Shown here: piece by piece, positions 8,951 through 17,439 of the stretch
Layout of the letters: the number at the start of each line of letters is the position of its first letter
How positions within the stretch are numbered: position 1 is the stretch's first letter
Origin: Salipiger mucosus DSM 16094
Lineage (GTDB): Bacteria > Pseudomonadota > Alphaproteobacteria > Rhodobacterales > Rhodobacteraceae
Length of the DNA: 64,000 nt
Reading direction: 5' to 3'
NCBI RefSeq assembly: GCF_000442255.1
Contig: NZ_KE557276.1
Span: 111,216 to 175,215 of the forward strand
Position numbers and translations under genes: made by a program
Notes under the pieces: model-generated
Told to the model about the DNA's origin: nothing
Seen by the model: the letters and a program-made list of their open reading frames with translations, nothing else
The model's database searches: none

Positions 8951-9877
8951 ATGAACCACTTCCTGGACATCCACAAGACCGACCCGGCCGACCTGCGGGC
9001 GATCATCGACGGCGCCAAGGCCGTCAAGGAGGCCCGCAACGGCCACCCCAAGGCCGCCCCTGACCAGACCCTGCCACTCAAGGACCGCATGGTCGCGCTG
9101 ATCTTCGAGAAGCCCTCGACCCGCACGCGCACCTCCTTCGACGTCGGCGTGCGCCAGATGGGCGGGCAGACCATGGTGCTCTCGGGCAGCGACATGCAGC
9201 TCGGCCACGGCGAGACCATCGCCGACACCGCCCGCGTGATGTCGCGCTACGTCGACATGATCATGATCCGCACCTTCGACGAGGCGGTGCTCGAGGAGAT
9301 GGCCGAATACGCCAGCGTCCCGGTCATCAACGGGCTCACCGACCGCACCCATCCCTGCCAGATCATGGCCGACGTGCTGACCTTCGAGGAGCACCGCGGC
9401 CCGATCGCCGGGAAGAAGGTCGTCTGGGCCGGTGACGGCAACAACGTCTGCGCCTCCTTCCTGCACGCGGCCGGGCAGTTCGGCTTCGATCTGACCTTCA
9501 CCGGGCCGGTGCAGCTGGACCCCGAGATGGAATTCGTCGGCTGGGCACGCAACAAGGGCGCCACGATCACCGTCGAGCGCGATCCGGTGAAGGCGGTCGA
9601 GGGCGCCGACCTCGTCGTCACCGACACCTGGGTCTCGATGCACGACGCGCAGAGCGCCAAGGAGCGGCGTCACAACATGCTGCGGCCCTACCAGGTGAAC
9701 AAGAACCTGATGGAGCACGCCAAGCCCGACGCGCTCTTCATGCACTGCCTGCCCGCCCACCGCGAGGAAGAGGTCACCTCCGAGGTGATGGACGGCCCCA
9801 ACTCGGTCGTCTGGGACGAGGCCGAGAACCGCCTGCACGCGCAGAAGGCCATCATGCAGTGGTGCCTCGCCGGCTGA
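8951..9877 (+). CDS. argF: ornithine carbamoyltransferase
   Basis: ArgF condenses ornithine and carbamoyl phosphate to citrulline in arginine synthesis. The 308-residue protein shows the carbamoyl-phosphate motif STRTR at residues 56-60. It also carries the HPCQ motif and the ornithine-loop HCLPA motif near residue 270. The gene follows argD on the same strand with a 97-base spacer. A GGGGCGG/CCGCCCC stem overlaps the end of the convergent TetR gene downstream. Confidence 0.96.
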   Translation: MNHFLDIHKTDPADLRAIIDGAKAVKEARNGHPKAAPDQTLPLKDRMVALIFEKPSTRTRTSFDVGVRQMGGQTMVLSGSDMQLGHGETIADTARVMSRYVDMIMIRTFDEAVLEEMAEYASVPVINGLTDRTHPCQIMADVLTFEEHRGPIAGKKVVWAGDGNNVCASFLHAAGQFGFDLTFTGPVQLDPEMEFVGWARNKGATITVERDPVKAVEGADLVVTDTWVSMHDAQSAKERRHNMLRPYQVNKNLMEHAKPDALFMHCLPAHREEEVTSEVMDGPNSVVWDEAENRLHAQKAIMQWCLAG

Positions 9878-9899
9878 TACCGCGCGGGGCAGGGGGCGG

Positions 9900-10491
9900 T
9901 CAGGCCGCCCCGACCGCCTTGCGCACCATGTCCCAGTAGATGTCCGCGACCTCCTCCTGCGAGAGCCGCCCGCCGGCGCGATACCAGGTGTTCACTCCGG
10001 TCAGCATCGCGATGAGCGCGTAGGAGGCGAGCCGCGTGTCCGGGCACCGAGAAGACCTCCGCCGCCTGGCCGTCGCGCAGGATCTCCTCGAGCGCGCCCT
10101 CGTAGCGCTTTCGCAGCCGCTCGATCACCGCGAAGTTGTCGGGCTCGAGGTTGCGAAGCTCCATGTAGGAGACGAAGATCGCCTCCGGCCGGGCAAGGTT
10201 GAAGCGGATGTGGAACCGCACGAAGCGTTCGAGCCGTGCCATCGGCGCACCGTCGCGGGGCTCCTGCTCCCACTCGGCCAGCAGTTCCTGCATGTGCCCT
10301 TCGAGCAGCGAGAAGAGCAGCGCCTGCTTGTCCGGCGTGTAGTTGTAGAGCGCGCCTGCCTGCACGCCGACCTCGCGCGCGATCCGGCGCATCGAGACCG
10401 CGGCATAGCCGTGCTTGGCAAAGAGCCGCAGCGCCGCCTCGCGGACCCTCGGCCCGGTGATGTCGGAATGCGATCCCGCGGTACGTGCCAT
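9900..10491 (-). pseudogene. TetR-family transcriptional regulator, frameshifted
   Basis: This would be a 196-residue repressor. Its N-terminal helix-turn-helix is clear: RVREAALRLFAKHGYAAVSM, then IAREVGVQAGALYNY. After the codons for EVFSVP an extra G in the run at 10045-10047 shifts the frame. The correct C-terminus (DTRLASYALIAMLTGVNTWYR, ending VRKAVGAA) continues in the next frame to a stop at 9900. A single-base sequencing error or a real inactivating mutation both fit. The start at 10491 is preferred because an operator-like palindrome covers the alternative start at 10521. The ligand is unknown. Confidence 0.75.
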
Positions 10492-10506
10492 GCCTTCATG
10501 ATTATC

Positions 10507-10520
10507 TGAACGTTCGTTCA
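10507..10520. promoter_or_regulatory. TetR-type operator palindrome
   Basis: TGAACG-TT-CGTTCA is a perfect inverted repeat with 6-base arms and a 2-base centre, lying 16 bases upstream of the tetR-type gene start. Such palindromes are typical autoregulatory operators of TetR-family repressors. It lies between the regulator and the divergent lipoprotein gene and could control both. Confidence 0.6.
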
Positions 10521-10591
10521 TATCAAGCGCCGCGCTTGCCCCGGGCGCGCGACTGCGGCATGACGGTGACAGACCGGACGGACGAGGACCG

Positions 10592-10882
10592 ATGCGCCCA
10601 ACGCCCCTTCTGCTTGCCGCTGCGCTCCTCGCGGCCTGCACGCAGTTCCCCGAGCTTGACGCCACGCAGACGCCGGGCGTCGCGACCGCGCCCTATCCCG
10701 ACCTCGTGCCGCTGGACTGGCTGACCGATGCGCCTGAACCCCGCGCCACGCCCGAGATGCGCGCCGGGATCGAGGGGCGCGTCGCCGGACTGCGGGGCCG
10801 GGCGGCGCGATTGCAGGCATCCGAAGTGATCCCGTCCTCGGTTCGGGCCCGCATGGAGGCCGGTGTGCGCTGGCCCTATTGA
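10592..10882 (+). CDS. small lipoprotein
   Basis: This 96-residue protein has a classic lipoprotein signal peptide ending in a lipobox LLAAC, with the acylated cysteine at about residue 16. The mature part is short, proline-rich and then helical. It lies between the divergent TetR-type gene and hom, which starts 60 bases downstream. It has no recognisable domain. Outer-membrane location is inferred from the residues after the cysteine (TQ rather than D). Confidence 0.75.
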   Translation: MRPTPLLLAAALLAACTQFPELDATQTPGVATAPYPDLVPLDWLTDAPEPRATPEMRAGIEGRVAGLRGRAARLQASEVIPSSVRARMEAGVRWPY

Positions 10883-10942
10883 GACCTTGGCACTTTGGCA
10901 CTAAGCCCGAACCCCAGTGCAACAGCCAAAGGAGCCCGCCCC

Positions 10943-12229
10943 ATGTCCGATCCCCTCCGCCTAGGTATCGCGGGCCTCGGGACCGTCGGTGCCGGTGTCG
11001 TCAAGATCGTCCGCGAGAAGGCGGCGCTGCTCGAGGCGCGGGGCGGCCGCCCGGTGGTCATCACCGCCGTTTCGGCCCGCAACCGCGACAAGGATCGCGG
11101 CGTGCCCATGGACGAGTACGACTGGGAGGACGATCCGGTCGCCCTGGCGGGGCGTGACGACGTCGACGTGCTGATCGAGCTCATGGGCGGCAGCGACGGG
11201 CCGGCCAAGGCCGCGACCGAGACCGCGCTGAAGTCGGGCAAGGACGTGGTGACGGCGAACAAGGCGATGCTGGCGCACAACGGTCAGGCGCTGGCGGAAC
11301 TGGCCGAGGCCGAGGGCCGCGTGCTGCGCTTCGAGGCGGCCGTCGCGGGCGGCATTCCCATCGTCAAGACGCTGACCGAGGGGCTGGCCGGCAACGACAT
11401 TCAGCGCGTCATGGGCGTGATGAACGGCACCTGTAACTACATCCTGACGCGGATGGAAAGCGCGGGGCTGACCTATGAAGAGGCCTTCGCCGAGGCGGAT
11501 TCGCTGGGCTTTCTCGAGGCCGACCCCGAGCTCGACGTGGGCGGCATCGACGCGGGCCACAAGCTCGCGCTGCTGGCCTCGATCGCCTACGGCACCCAGG
11601 TCGCATTCGACGCGGTCGAGCTCGAGGGCATCGGGCAGGTCACCATCGAGGACATCCGCCAGGCCGCCGACATGGGCTACAAGATCAAGCTGCTGGGCGT
11701 CAGCCGCATGACCGGCAAGGGGCTCGAGCAGTCGATGTCGCCCTGTCTCGTGCCTGCGAGCTCGCCGCTGGGTCAGCTCGACGGCGGCACCAACATGGTG
11801 GTGGTCGAGGGCGACCAGGTGGGCCAGATCGTGATGCGCGGTGCGGGCGCGGGCGAGGGGCCCACGGCCAGCGCCGTGCTGGGCGATGTCATGGACATCG
11901 TGCGCGGCACGCGCCTGACCACCTTCGGCGCGCCGGCAAGCTCGCTGAAGGAGGTCACGCCCGCCCGCGCGGCGACGCCCGCGCCTTATTACCTGCGCCT
12001 TGCGCTGGCCGACCGTCCGGGCGCGCTGGCCAAGGTCGCGACCGTGCTGGGCGAGGCCGGTATCTCGATCAACCGGATGCGCCAGTACGACCACGTCGAC
12101 GAGACCGCGCCGGTGCTGGTGGTGACCCACAAGACCACCCGCGCCGCGCTCGACCGGGCGCTCTCGGCGCTGCCGGGCACCGGCGTGGTGCCGCAGCCGC
12201 CGGTCGCGCTGCGGATCGAGCAGGTCTGA
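10943..12229 (+). CDS. hom: homoserine dehydrogenase
   Basis: Hom reduces aspartate semialdehyde to homoserine in the pathway to threonine and methionine. The 428-residue protein begins with the NAD(P)-binding GIAGLGTVGAG motif (residues 8-18). It has the catalytic-domain segment GVMNGTCNYILTRM and ends with an ACT domain (from about residue 349, beginning YYLRLALADRPGALAKV), which usually mediates threonine inhibition. An AAAGGAG site fixes the start. glpX and recJ follow on the same strand. Confidence 0.96.
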   Translation: MSDPLRLGIAGLGTVGAGVVKIVREKAALLEARGGRPVVITAVSARNRDKDRGVPMDEYDWEDDPVALAGRDDVDVLIELMGGSDGPAKAATETALKSGKDVVTANKAMLAHNGQALAELAEAEGRVLRFEAAVAGGIPIVKTLTEGLAGNDIQRVMGVMNGTCNYILTRMESAGLTYEEAFAEADSLGFLEADPELDVGGIDAGHKLALLASIAYGTQVAFDAVELEGIGQVTIEDIRQAADMGYKIKLLGVSRMTGKGLEQSMSPCLVPASSPLGQLDGGTNMVVVEGDQVGQIVMRGAGAGEGPTASAVLGDVMDIVRGTRLTTFGAPASSLKEVTPARAATPAPYYLRLALADRPGALAKVATVLGEAGISINRMRQYDHVDETAPVLVVTHKTTRAALDRALSALPGTGVVPQPPVALRIEQV

Positions 12230-12380
12230 GAGCGATACCACCGGCCCCCGCGGCCCGCCTCGTGGGCGGGGCGCGGGATTCCTGCGCGGCAGGCTGCCGC
12301 TGCGCGGGTCAGCGGCCTTGCCCTCGTGTCACGCGACGGGCTACACCGCGAGCAAAGCAAAACTCCAGAGGACAGTGCCC

Positions 12381-13346
12381 ATGTCGACGCCCCAGGACTT
12401 CAACGACCGAATGCTTTCGCTGGGCCTTGCCCGCGTGGCCGAACAGGCGGCCATCGCCTCGGCCCGGCTGATCGGCCACGGCGACGAGAAGGCCGCCGAC
12501 CAGGCCGCGGTCAACGCCATGCGCGACCAGCTGAACCTGCTGGACATCAAGGGCGTCGTGGTGATCGGCGAGGGCGAGCGTGACGAGGCGCCGATGCTTT
12601 TCATCGGCGAGGAAGTGGGCACCGGGAACGGCCCCGGCGTGGACATCGCGCTCGATCCGCTCGAAGGCACGACGCTCACCGCCAAGGACATGCCCAACGC
12701 GCTGACGGTGATCGCCATGGGGCCGCGCGGCTCGATGCTGAACGCGCCGGACGTCTACATGGACAAGCTCGCCATCGGGCCAAATTACCCCGAGGACACG
12801 GTGACGCTGGAAATGTCGCCCTCGGAACGCGTGACGGCGCTGGCCAAGGCCAAGGGCGTGCGTCCGGACGAGATCAAGGTCTGCCTGCTGGAGCGTCCGC
12901 GCCACGACGAGATCCTGGCCGAGCTGCGCAGCATCGGCGCCTCGATCCGGCTCATCACCGACGGTGACGTCGCGGGCGTCATGCACTGCGCCGAGCCGGA
13001 CCTGACCGGCATCGACATGTACATGGGCACCGGCGGTGCCCCCGAGGGCGTGCTGGCGGCGGCTGCACTGAAATGCATGGGCGGCCAGATGTACGGCCGG
13101 CTGCTCTTCCGCAACGACGACGAGCGTGGCCGTGCCCGCAAGCACGGCGTCGAGGATCTCGACCGTGTCTACAAGCGCGACGACATGGTGACCGACCACG
13201 TGATCTTCGCGGCTACCGGGGTGACCAACGGCTCGATCGTGCCGGGAATCAAGCGCGTGCCGGGCTGGATCGAGACCGAGACCATCCTGATGCGCTCCAA
13301 GACCGGCTCGGTTCGCCGGGTGATCTACCGCAACCCCTTCGACTGA
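12381..13346 (+). CDS. glpX: class II fructose-1,6-bisphosphatase
   Basis: GlpX hydrolyses fructose-1,6-bisphosphate to fructose-6-phosphate in gluconeogenesis. The 321-residue protein carries the metal/substrate motif DPLEGTT at about residues 91-97. IGEGERDEAPML and GTGGAPEGVLAAAAL are also typical of the family. The start at 12381 lies after an AGAGGAC site. It lies between hom and recJ, an order seen in many Rhodobacteraceae. Confidence 0.95.
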   Translation: MSTPQDFNDRMLSLGLARVAEQAAIASARLIGHGDEKAADQAAVNAMRDQLNLLDIKGVVVIGEGERDEAPMLFIGEEVGTGNGPGVDIALDPLEGTTLTAKDMPNALTVIAMGPRGSMLNAPDVYMDKLAIGPNYPEDTVTLEMSPSERVTALAKAKGVRPDEIKVCLLERPRHDEILAELRSIGASIRLITDGDVAGVMHCAEPDLTGIDMYMGTGGAPEGVLAAAALKCMGGQMYGRLLFRNDDERGRARKHGVEDLDRVYKRDDMVTDHVIFAATGVTNGSIVPGIKRVPGWIETETILMRSKTGSVRRVIYRNPFD

Positions 13347-13412
13347 GCGCGCCGCCCGCCGGCGCCGTGCGTGGCCGCGACGGGGTTTGCGTATTTGGGA
13401 ACAAGAAGAAGC

Positions 13413-13437
13413 AGGGGGGGCTTCGCGCCCTCCTTTT
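13413..13437 (+). terminator. rho-independent terminator after glpX
   Basis: A nine-pair stem (left arm 13413-13421, loop TTCGC, right arm 13427-13435) is followed by a short T-run. It lies between the glpX stop and the recJ start and should end the hom-glpX transcript. Confidence 0.65.
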
Positions 13438-13455
13438 CGATTGGGAGACAGGCTC

Positions 13456-15195
13456 TTGGGGTATCTGGGTGTTGAACAGTCGCTGACCGGACGTCGGTGG
13501 GTGGGGCCGGGCGTCGAGCAGGAGCGCCTGGCGGAGGCGCTGGCGCAGCAGAGCGGATTGCCGGGGGCGCTGTGCCAGACGCTGGCGCGGCTGGGGGTCG
13601 ATGGCGCCGATGCCGAGGCCTATCTAGAGCCGCGGCTGCGCGAGCTCCTGCCGGATCCGCGCACCCTGCGCGACATGGAGGCGGCGTCGCGGCGCCTGCT
13701 GCAGGCGGTGGAGCGGCGCGAGCGCATCGCGATCTTCGCTGACTACGACGTGGACGGGGGTGCCTCGGCGGCGCTGCTGCTGGACTGGCTGGGGCAGATG
13801 GGGCGCGAGGCGACGCTTTATGTGCCGGACCGTATCGACGAGGGCTACGGCCCCAACGTGCCGGCCATGCGCGAACTGGCGGCGCGGCACGACCTGATCG
13901 TCTGCGTCGATTGCGGCACGCTTTCGCACGAGCCCATCGCCGCTGCGGAGGGGGCCGAGGTCGTCGTGCTGGACCACCACCTGGGGGGCGAGACGTTGCC
14001 CGACTGCGTGGCGGTGGTGAACCCCAACCGGCAGGACGAGGATGGCGCGCTGGCGCATCTCTGCGCGGCGGCCGTGGTGTTTCTCGTGCTGGTGGATTGC
14101 GGGCGGCAGCTGCGCGAGGCTGGGGCGCGCGGGCCCGACCTGATGGGAATGCTCGACCTCGTGGCGCTGGCGACGGTGGCGGACGTGGCGCCGCTCAAGG
14201 GCGTGAACCGGGCGCTGGTGCGCCAGGGGCTGGCGGTCATGGGGCGGCGGGATCGGCCCGGGCTGGTGGCGCTGGCCGACGTGGCGCGGCTGGACACCGC
14301 GCCCTCGTCCCATCACCTGGGCTACGTGCTGGGACCGCGGATCAACGCGGGCGGGCGCGTGGGCCGCGCCGACCTTGGCGCGCGGCTTCTGGCCTGCGCC
14401 GATCCTCACGAGGCGCAGGCCATGGCCGAGCGGCTCGACGGGCTCAACACCGAGCGGCGCGAGATCGAGGAGGCGGTGCGCGCCGCCGCTCTGGCGCAGG
14501 CCGAGGCGCGCGGGCTGGACGCGCCGCTGGTCTGGGCCGCCGGCGAGGGCTGGCATCCCGGGGTCGTGGGCATCGTCGCCTCGCGTCTGAAGGAGCTGAC
14601 CAACCGCCCGGCGGTGGTGATTGGCCTGGATGGCGCGGAGGGCAAAGGTTCGGGGCGCTCGGTTTCCGGTGTCGACCTCGGCGCCGCGATCCAGCGCCTG
14701 GCGGGCGAGGGGATGCTGCTCAAGGGCGGCGGGCACAGGATGGCCGCCGGGCTGACCGTCGCCCGCGACAAGCTTGAGCCTGCCATGACGCGACTGGCGG
14801 AGCTGCTCGCAAAGCAGGGTGCGGGGCTGGGCGGGGCGGCCGACCTGCGACTCGACGGCGTATTGATGCCGGGGGCCGCAACCTGCGAGCTTTGCGAGGA
14901 GATGGAGCGCGCGGGTCCCTTCGGTGCCGGGGCGCCGTCGCCGCGATTCGTGATCCCCGATGCGCAGATCGGCTACGCCAAGCAGGTGGGGTCCGGGCAC
15001 CTGAAACTGTCGTTCGGGGACGGTCTCGGGGCCCGGCTGGACGCGATCTGTTTCGGGGCCTTCGACGGTCCGCTCGGGACCGAACTGAGCAACCACGCCG
15101 GGCGAAGATTCCACCTCGCCGGGCGACTCGAGATAAACGTCTGGAACGGCCGCAGGTCGGTGCAATTGCGGTTGGAGGATGCGGCGCCTGCCTGA
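13456..15195 (+). CDS. recJ: single-stranded-DNA-specific exonuclease RecJ
   Basis: RecJ degrades single-stranded DNA 5' to 3' in recombination and mismatch repair. The 579-residue protein shows the DHH-family motifs DYDVDG (residues 96-101) and LDHH (D173-H175), the GPRINAGGR motif, and the DHHA1 motif GGGHRMAAG near the C-terminal third. I choose the TTG at 13456. A GGGAGA site lies 7 bases upstream, and the resulting start (M)GYLGVEQSLTGRRW looks like a normal RecJ N-terminus. The in-frame ATG at 13387 would run through the glpX terminator. Confidence 0.94.
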   Translation: MGYLGVEQSLTGRRWVGPGVEQERLAEALAQQSGLPGALCQTLARLGVDGADAEAYLEPRLRELLPDPRTLRDMEAASRRLLQAVERRERIAIFADYDVDGGASAALLLDWLGQMGREATLYVPDRIDEGYGPNVPAMRELAARHDLIVCVDCGTLSHEPIAAAEGAEVVVLDHHLGGETLPDCVAVVNPNRQDEDGALAHLCAAAVVFLVLVDCGRQLREAGARGPDLMGMLDLVALATVADVAPLKGVNRALVRQGLAVMGRRDRPGLVALADVARLDTAPSSHHLGYVLGPRINAGGRVGRADLGARLLACADPHEAQAMAERLDGLNTERREIEEAVRAAALAQAEARGLDAPLVWAAGEGWHPGVVGIVASRLKELTNRPAVVIGLDGAEGKGSGRSVSGVDLGAAIQRLAGEGMLLKGGGHRMAAGLTVARDKLEPAMTRLAELLAKQGAGLGGAADLRLDGVLMPGAATCELCEEMERAGPFGAGAPSPRFVIPDAQIGYAKQVGSGHLKLSFGDGLGARLDAICFGAFDGPLGTELSNHAGRRFHLAGRLEINVWNGRRSVQLRLEDAAPA

Positions 15196-15253
15196 GGTAC
15201 GCCACACAAGGCGCTGTTATCCCGTTGTATTTCCTGTTCGGAGCGGGTTGCGG

Positions 15254-15283
15254 AAAAAAATCGGCCGGTTCGCGGATTTTTCT
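15254..15283 (+). terminator. probable recJ terminator
   Basis: AAAAATC and GATTTTT form an AT-rich stem enclosing a GC-rich loop, and the right arm ends in a run of five T. It lies 60 bases after recJ and just before the tRNA-Glu promoter. The stem is weak outside the A/T pairs. Confidence 0.4.
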
Positions 15284-15294
15284 CAAAATTCTGC

Positions 15295-15323
15295 TTGCAG
15301 GGACCGCGGCCTTTCCCTAAAAG
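15295..15323 (+). promoter_or_regulatory. tRNA-Glu promoter
   Basis: TTGCAG at 15295-15300 and TAAAAG at 15318-15323 are separated by 17 bases and lie about 20 bases before the tRNA-Glu gene, a normal spacing for a strong sigma-70 promoter. Confidence 0.55.
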
Positions 15324-15343
15324 CGCCCTCACCGACACGGTAT

Positions 15344-15418
15344 GGCCCGTTCGTCTATCGGTTAGGACGCCAGGTTTTCAACCTGGAAAGAGGGGTTCGA
15401 TTCCCCTACGGGCTGCCA
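15344..15418 (+). tRNA. tRNA-Glu (anticodon TTC)
   Basis: This 75-base gene folds as a standard cloverleaf. The anticodon stem is CAGGT/ACCTG with TTC in the loop. The T-stem AGGGG/CCCCT is perfect and CCA is encoded. The acceptor is GGCCCGT/ACGGGCT, with a G-U first pair. The prophage integrase gene ends 22 bases after the tRNA and reads towards it. This is the usual arrangement where a tRNA 3' end serves as attB, so the intact copy is probably attL. Confidence 0.95.
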
Positions 15419-15440
15419 CCGTGTCAGTAACTCCCTGACA

Positions 15441-16505
15441 TTACGAACCGTTTCTTCCGAGTTGCCAACTTTGGTCCGGTGAGTTGTCAACTTCCGTTCC
15501 TGTTATGACCCTGCGCAGCTCCGCTGACCGGCTGTAGCGCGCGGTTTCGCCCTCGGTTTCGTGCCCGAGGATTGCCATGCGCTGTTCCGGCGCGGCGCCA
15601 TTTTCCTTGAACACGGCCGCCCGGTGCTTGCGTATTCCATGGGCACTCAGATGCGGCAAACCCGCCGCTGTGCAGGCCCTCGAAAACCACTGGCCCGCGG
15701 CCTTTGGGGATCGGGCCGCGCCCGACCGAGTGGTGATCCAGGTCATGTGCTTTGGTGCGACCTCGAGGCACCGAGTAAGCTGTTCGTCAGGCTCGAACCA
15801 TGCTGGGCCGCCAAGCATCGGGATCGCCGCCTCGGAGCCGGATTTGCCGCGGCGGTAGGTCAGCCATTCATCCCGCACCATGCCCGGTCCAAGGCGGCAG
15901 GCGTCGGCAATGCTGGCGCAGGTCCGGTGCATCACCTCGAAAGCGAGACGTTGGGCCGTACCGACCGGCCAGTGCGCGCGGAAGGCTGCCACGTCGTCGC
16001 GCGTCCAGGGCCGATGCCCGTCGCTTTGCGGCTCGGCCCGGCGGCGCACCTCGCGCGCTGGGTCGGTGTCAATGAGCCCAGCATCAAGCCAGAACCGGCA
16101 CATGCCCCGCCATGCCTTGAGGCGGGCGTTGGCCGGGTGCGGCGGCAGCTTCGCGAGATCCTGCCGGATGTGCTTCGGCAGCAGCTCGGCCAAAATTGCG
16201 CGCCCGTAGTCGGTCTCGATCTTCTCCACGATCCGGCGGCGCGTGTTGCGCGTGTTCGCGGCCAGCGCGAGGAACTCGTCGGATGCGAGGTAGGCTCTAC
16301 AGCCAGCGCTGATCGTTCCCGAGACATGCCGCTCTCCGGCCTTCGGCTGCCCTTTGAGGTGCGACAGGGCCTCGGCATATGCGCGCAGGAACTCCGCGCT
16401 GTCCGGGTCGGCGTCGGGCATCGGCACGCGCTTGTGGCCCTTCACACGGACGTAGTGGCGCGCCCGGCCGCTGGGCCAGCGCCCGCTTTGGCTCAGGTTC
16501 CGCAA
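15441..16505 (-). CDS. int: prophage integrase, tyrosine recombinase
   Basis: This protein of about 354 residues should catalyse integration at tRNA-Glu. Visible catalytic residues, counted from this start, are H289 and R292 in SAHGIRKHR, H315 in LGHETEG, and nucleophile Y324 in TARYSRSAE. Where most tyrosine recombinases have the first catalytic arginine (TGLRxSE), this protein reads TCASIADACRLG, so that arginine appears replaced. The start is uncertain. I chose a TTG at 16505, where the next upstream gene ends. A TTG at 16523 is an alternative, and the ATG at 16613 would overlap that gene heavily. Confidence 0.88.
   Translation of the reverse strand: MRNLSQSGRWPSGRARHYVRVKGHKRVPMPDADPDSAEFLRAYAEALSHLKGQPKAGERHVSGTISAGCRAYLASDEFLALAANTRNTRRRIVEKIETDYGRAILAELLPKHIRQDLAKLPPHPANARLKAWRGMCRFWLDAGLIDTDPAREVRRRAEPQSDGHRPWTRDDVAAFRAHWPVGTAQRLAFEVMHRTCASIADACRLGPGMVRDEWLTYRRGKSGSEAAIPMLGGPAWFEPDEQLTRCLEVAPKHMTWITTRSGAARSPKAAGQWFSRACTAAGLPHLSAHGIRKHRAAVFKENGAAPEQRMAILGHETEGETARYSRSAELRRVITGTEVDNSPDQSWQLGRNGS
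15459..15493. repeat. paired 13-bp direct repeats, candidate integrase arm sites
   Basis: GAGTTGCCAACTT (15459-15471) and GAGTTGTCAACTT (15481-15493) differ at one base and are spaced 22 bases, two helical turns. Each is nearly self-palindromic. They lie 40-75 bases inside the prophage from tRNA-Glu and overlap the last codons of int. Integrase arm-binding is inferred. Confidence 0.45.
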
Positions 16506-16672
16506 CCGAATATCTCGTCGCAAGAGTTGGGTGCCCTCGTGTCCTCGCGCGCAGTCAAAACGCGCAGCGTTCCGTCGCGCTCGATCCTGACCTCTGCGAT
16601 TGCGAGTCCGCAAGCCTTCGCCGCGTTGATGGCGGCGCTGATGCGGGCCTCTGAGGGAGCGGTGGCGGGCAT
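16493..16672 (-). CDS. small phage protein upstream of int
   Basis: This is a 59-residue frame starting MPATAPSEARISAAINAAK. Its ATG shares one base with the stop of the preceding gene (TGATG), and its stop lies at the probable integrase start, so it fits tightly in the leftward operon. Small helical proteins in this position are common in related prophages. It could be an excisionase or a modulator, but nothing in the sequence proves that. Confidence 0.6.
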   Translation of the reverse strand: MPATAPSEARISAAINAAKACGLAIAEVRIERDGTLRVLTAREDTRAPNSCDEIFGCGT

Positions 16673-16854
16673 CAGTCGCGGTTCTCCTGATTGGGGTCGT
16701 CGCGCTTCCAGTCCGGCATCTCGCCCGCCAGGCTTATCCCGCAGAACACCCGCGCCGACGCTTCCTGGCCCTTGATGAGCCGGAAAGCGATCAACAAGAC
16801 GAGGAACGGAATGGGCAGGAACGGTAGCGTGAAATAATCAAGCGCTCTCATCAC
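16672..16854 (-). CDS. small membrane protein in the early operon
   Basis: This 60-residue protein has one hydrophobic segment at about residues 8-26 (TLPFLPIPFLVLLIAFRL) and a polar C-terminus. It overlaps the DUF4326 remnant upstream and the 59-residue gene downstream. Function unknown. Confidence 0.55.
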   Translation of the reverse strand: MMRALDYFTLPFLPIPFLVLLIAFRLIKGQEASARVFCGISLAGEMPDWKRDDPNQENRD

Positions 16855-17170
16855 TCATCCCCCTTGTTCGCCAGTTCCAGCAGAATGTCCGCGTGGCAGG
16901 GCCTGTCGAGCGGACACCAGCACGCGAGGTCGCGCCCGCGCAGCACGGTTTGCATCGCGAAAATCTCCTCGATGGGCGGTGCGCCGGCGAAGTTGTTCGA
17001 GGATGCCGCCCTCGCGCCGCGTGCCGGTAGAGATCCACGCACCGGGCTGCGTCGCCGTGCACGCTCACGCGGTAGGGGTGCCCCGACTTGGACGGCCGCG
17101 CGACGATCTCCGCGTCCGGGGGGCCGCGGCGCCAGGGGCGCTGGCGGGTCATCTGGATTCGGCGGGGCAT
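16851..17170 (-). pseudogene. DUF4326-family protein, frameshifted
   Basis: The N-terminal half from an ATG at 17170 reads MPRRIQMTRQRPWR, then VARPSKSGHPYRVSVHG and ARCVDLYR. The C-terminal half reads LRGRDLACWCPLDRPCHADILLELAN. Both halves match DUF4326, but they are in different frames. The shift falls at roughly 17000-17030. The family has a conserved CWC...PCHAD motif, which is intact here. The start overlaps the DUF4031 gene by 22 bases. A sequencing error is possible. Confidence 0.65.
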
Positions 17171-17439
17171 GTCGTGTTCCTCTTGTCTCTGCACTTCATC
17201 GCCAGTTGACGCATGGTGATCTCGATCGCGCCGAACGCGACGGCCTTGGCACGCAGGCTGAGGCATATGTCGAAGTGCTCGTCAGACGTTCCGGCCTTCT
17301 GCAGCCACCGGCGCGACAGCCCGATCTGGTCGGCCATGTCGAGCAGATCGGCGGTGTTGTCCGCGATCATGTGCGACATCTTCATGCGGCCGAAGCGGCT
17401 CATGGGTGTGCTGTGCATGTCGTCGACGTAGACGGTCAT
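17149..17439 (-). CDS. DUF4031-family protein
   Basis: This 96-residue protein begins MTVYVDDMHS and contains RFGRMKMSHMIAD and a later FDICLSLRAKAVAFGA. These are hallmarks of DUF4031, a small family found in phages and mobile elements with no known biochemistry. The ATG overlaps the preceding frame (ATGA). It is part of the leftward early operon. Confidence 0.8.
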   Translation of the reverse strand: MTVYVDDMHSTPMSRFGRMKMSHMIADNTADLLDMADQIGLSRRWLQKAGTSDEHFDICLSLRAKAVAFGAIEITMRQLAMKCRDKRNTTCPAESR

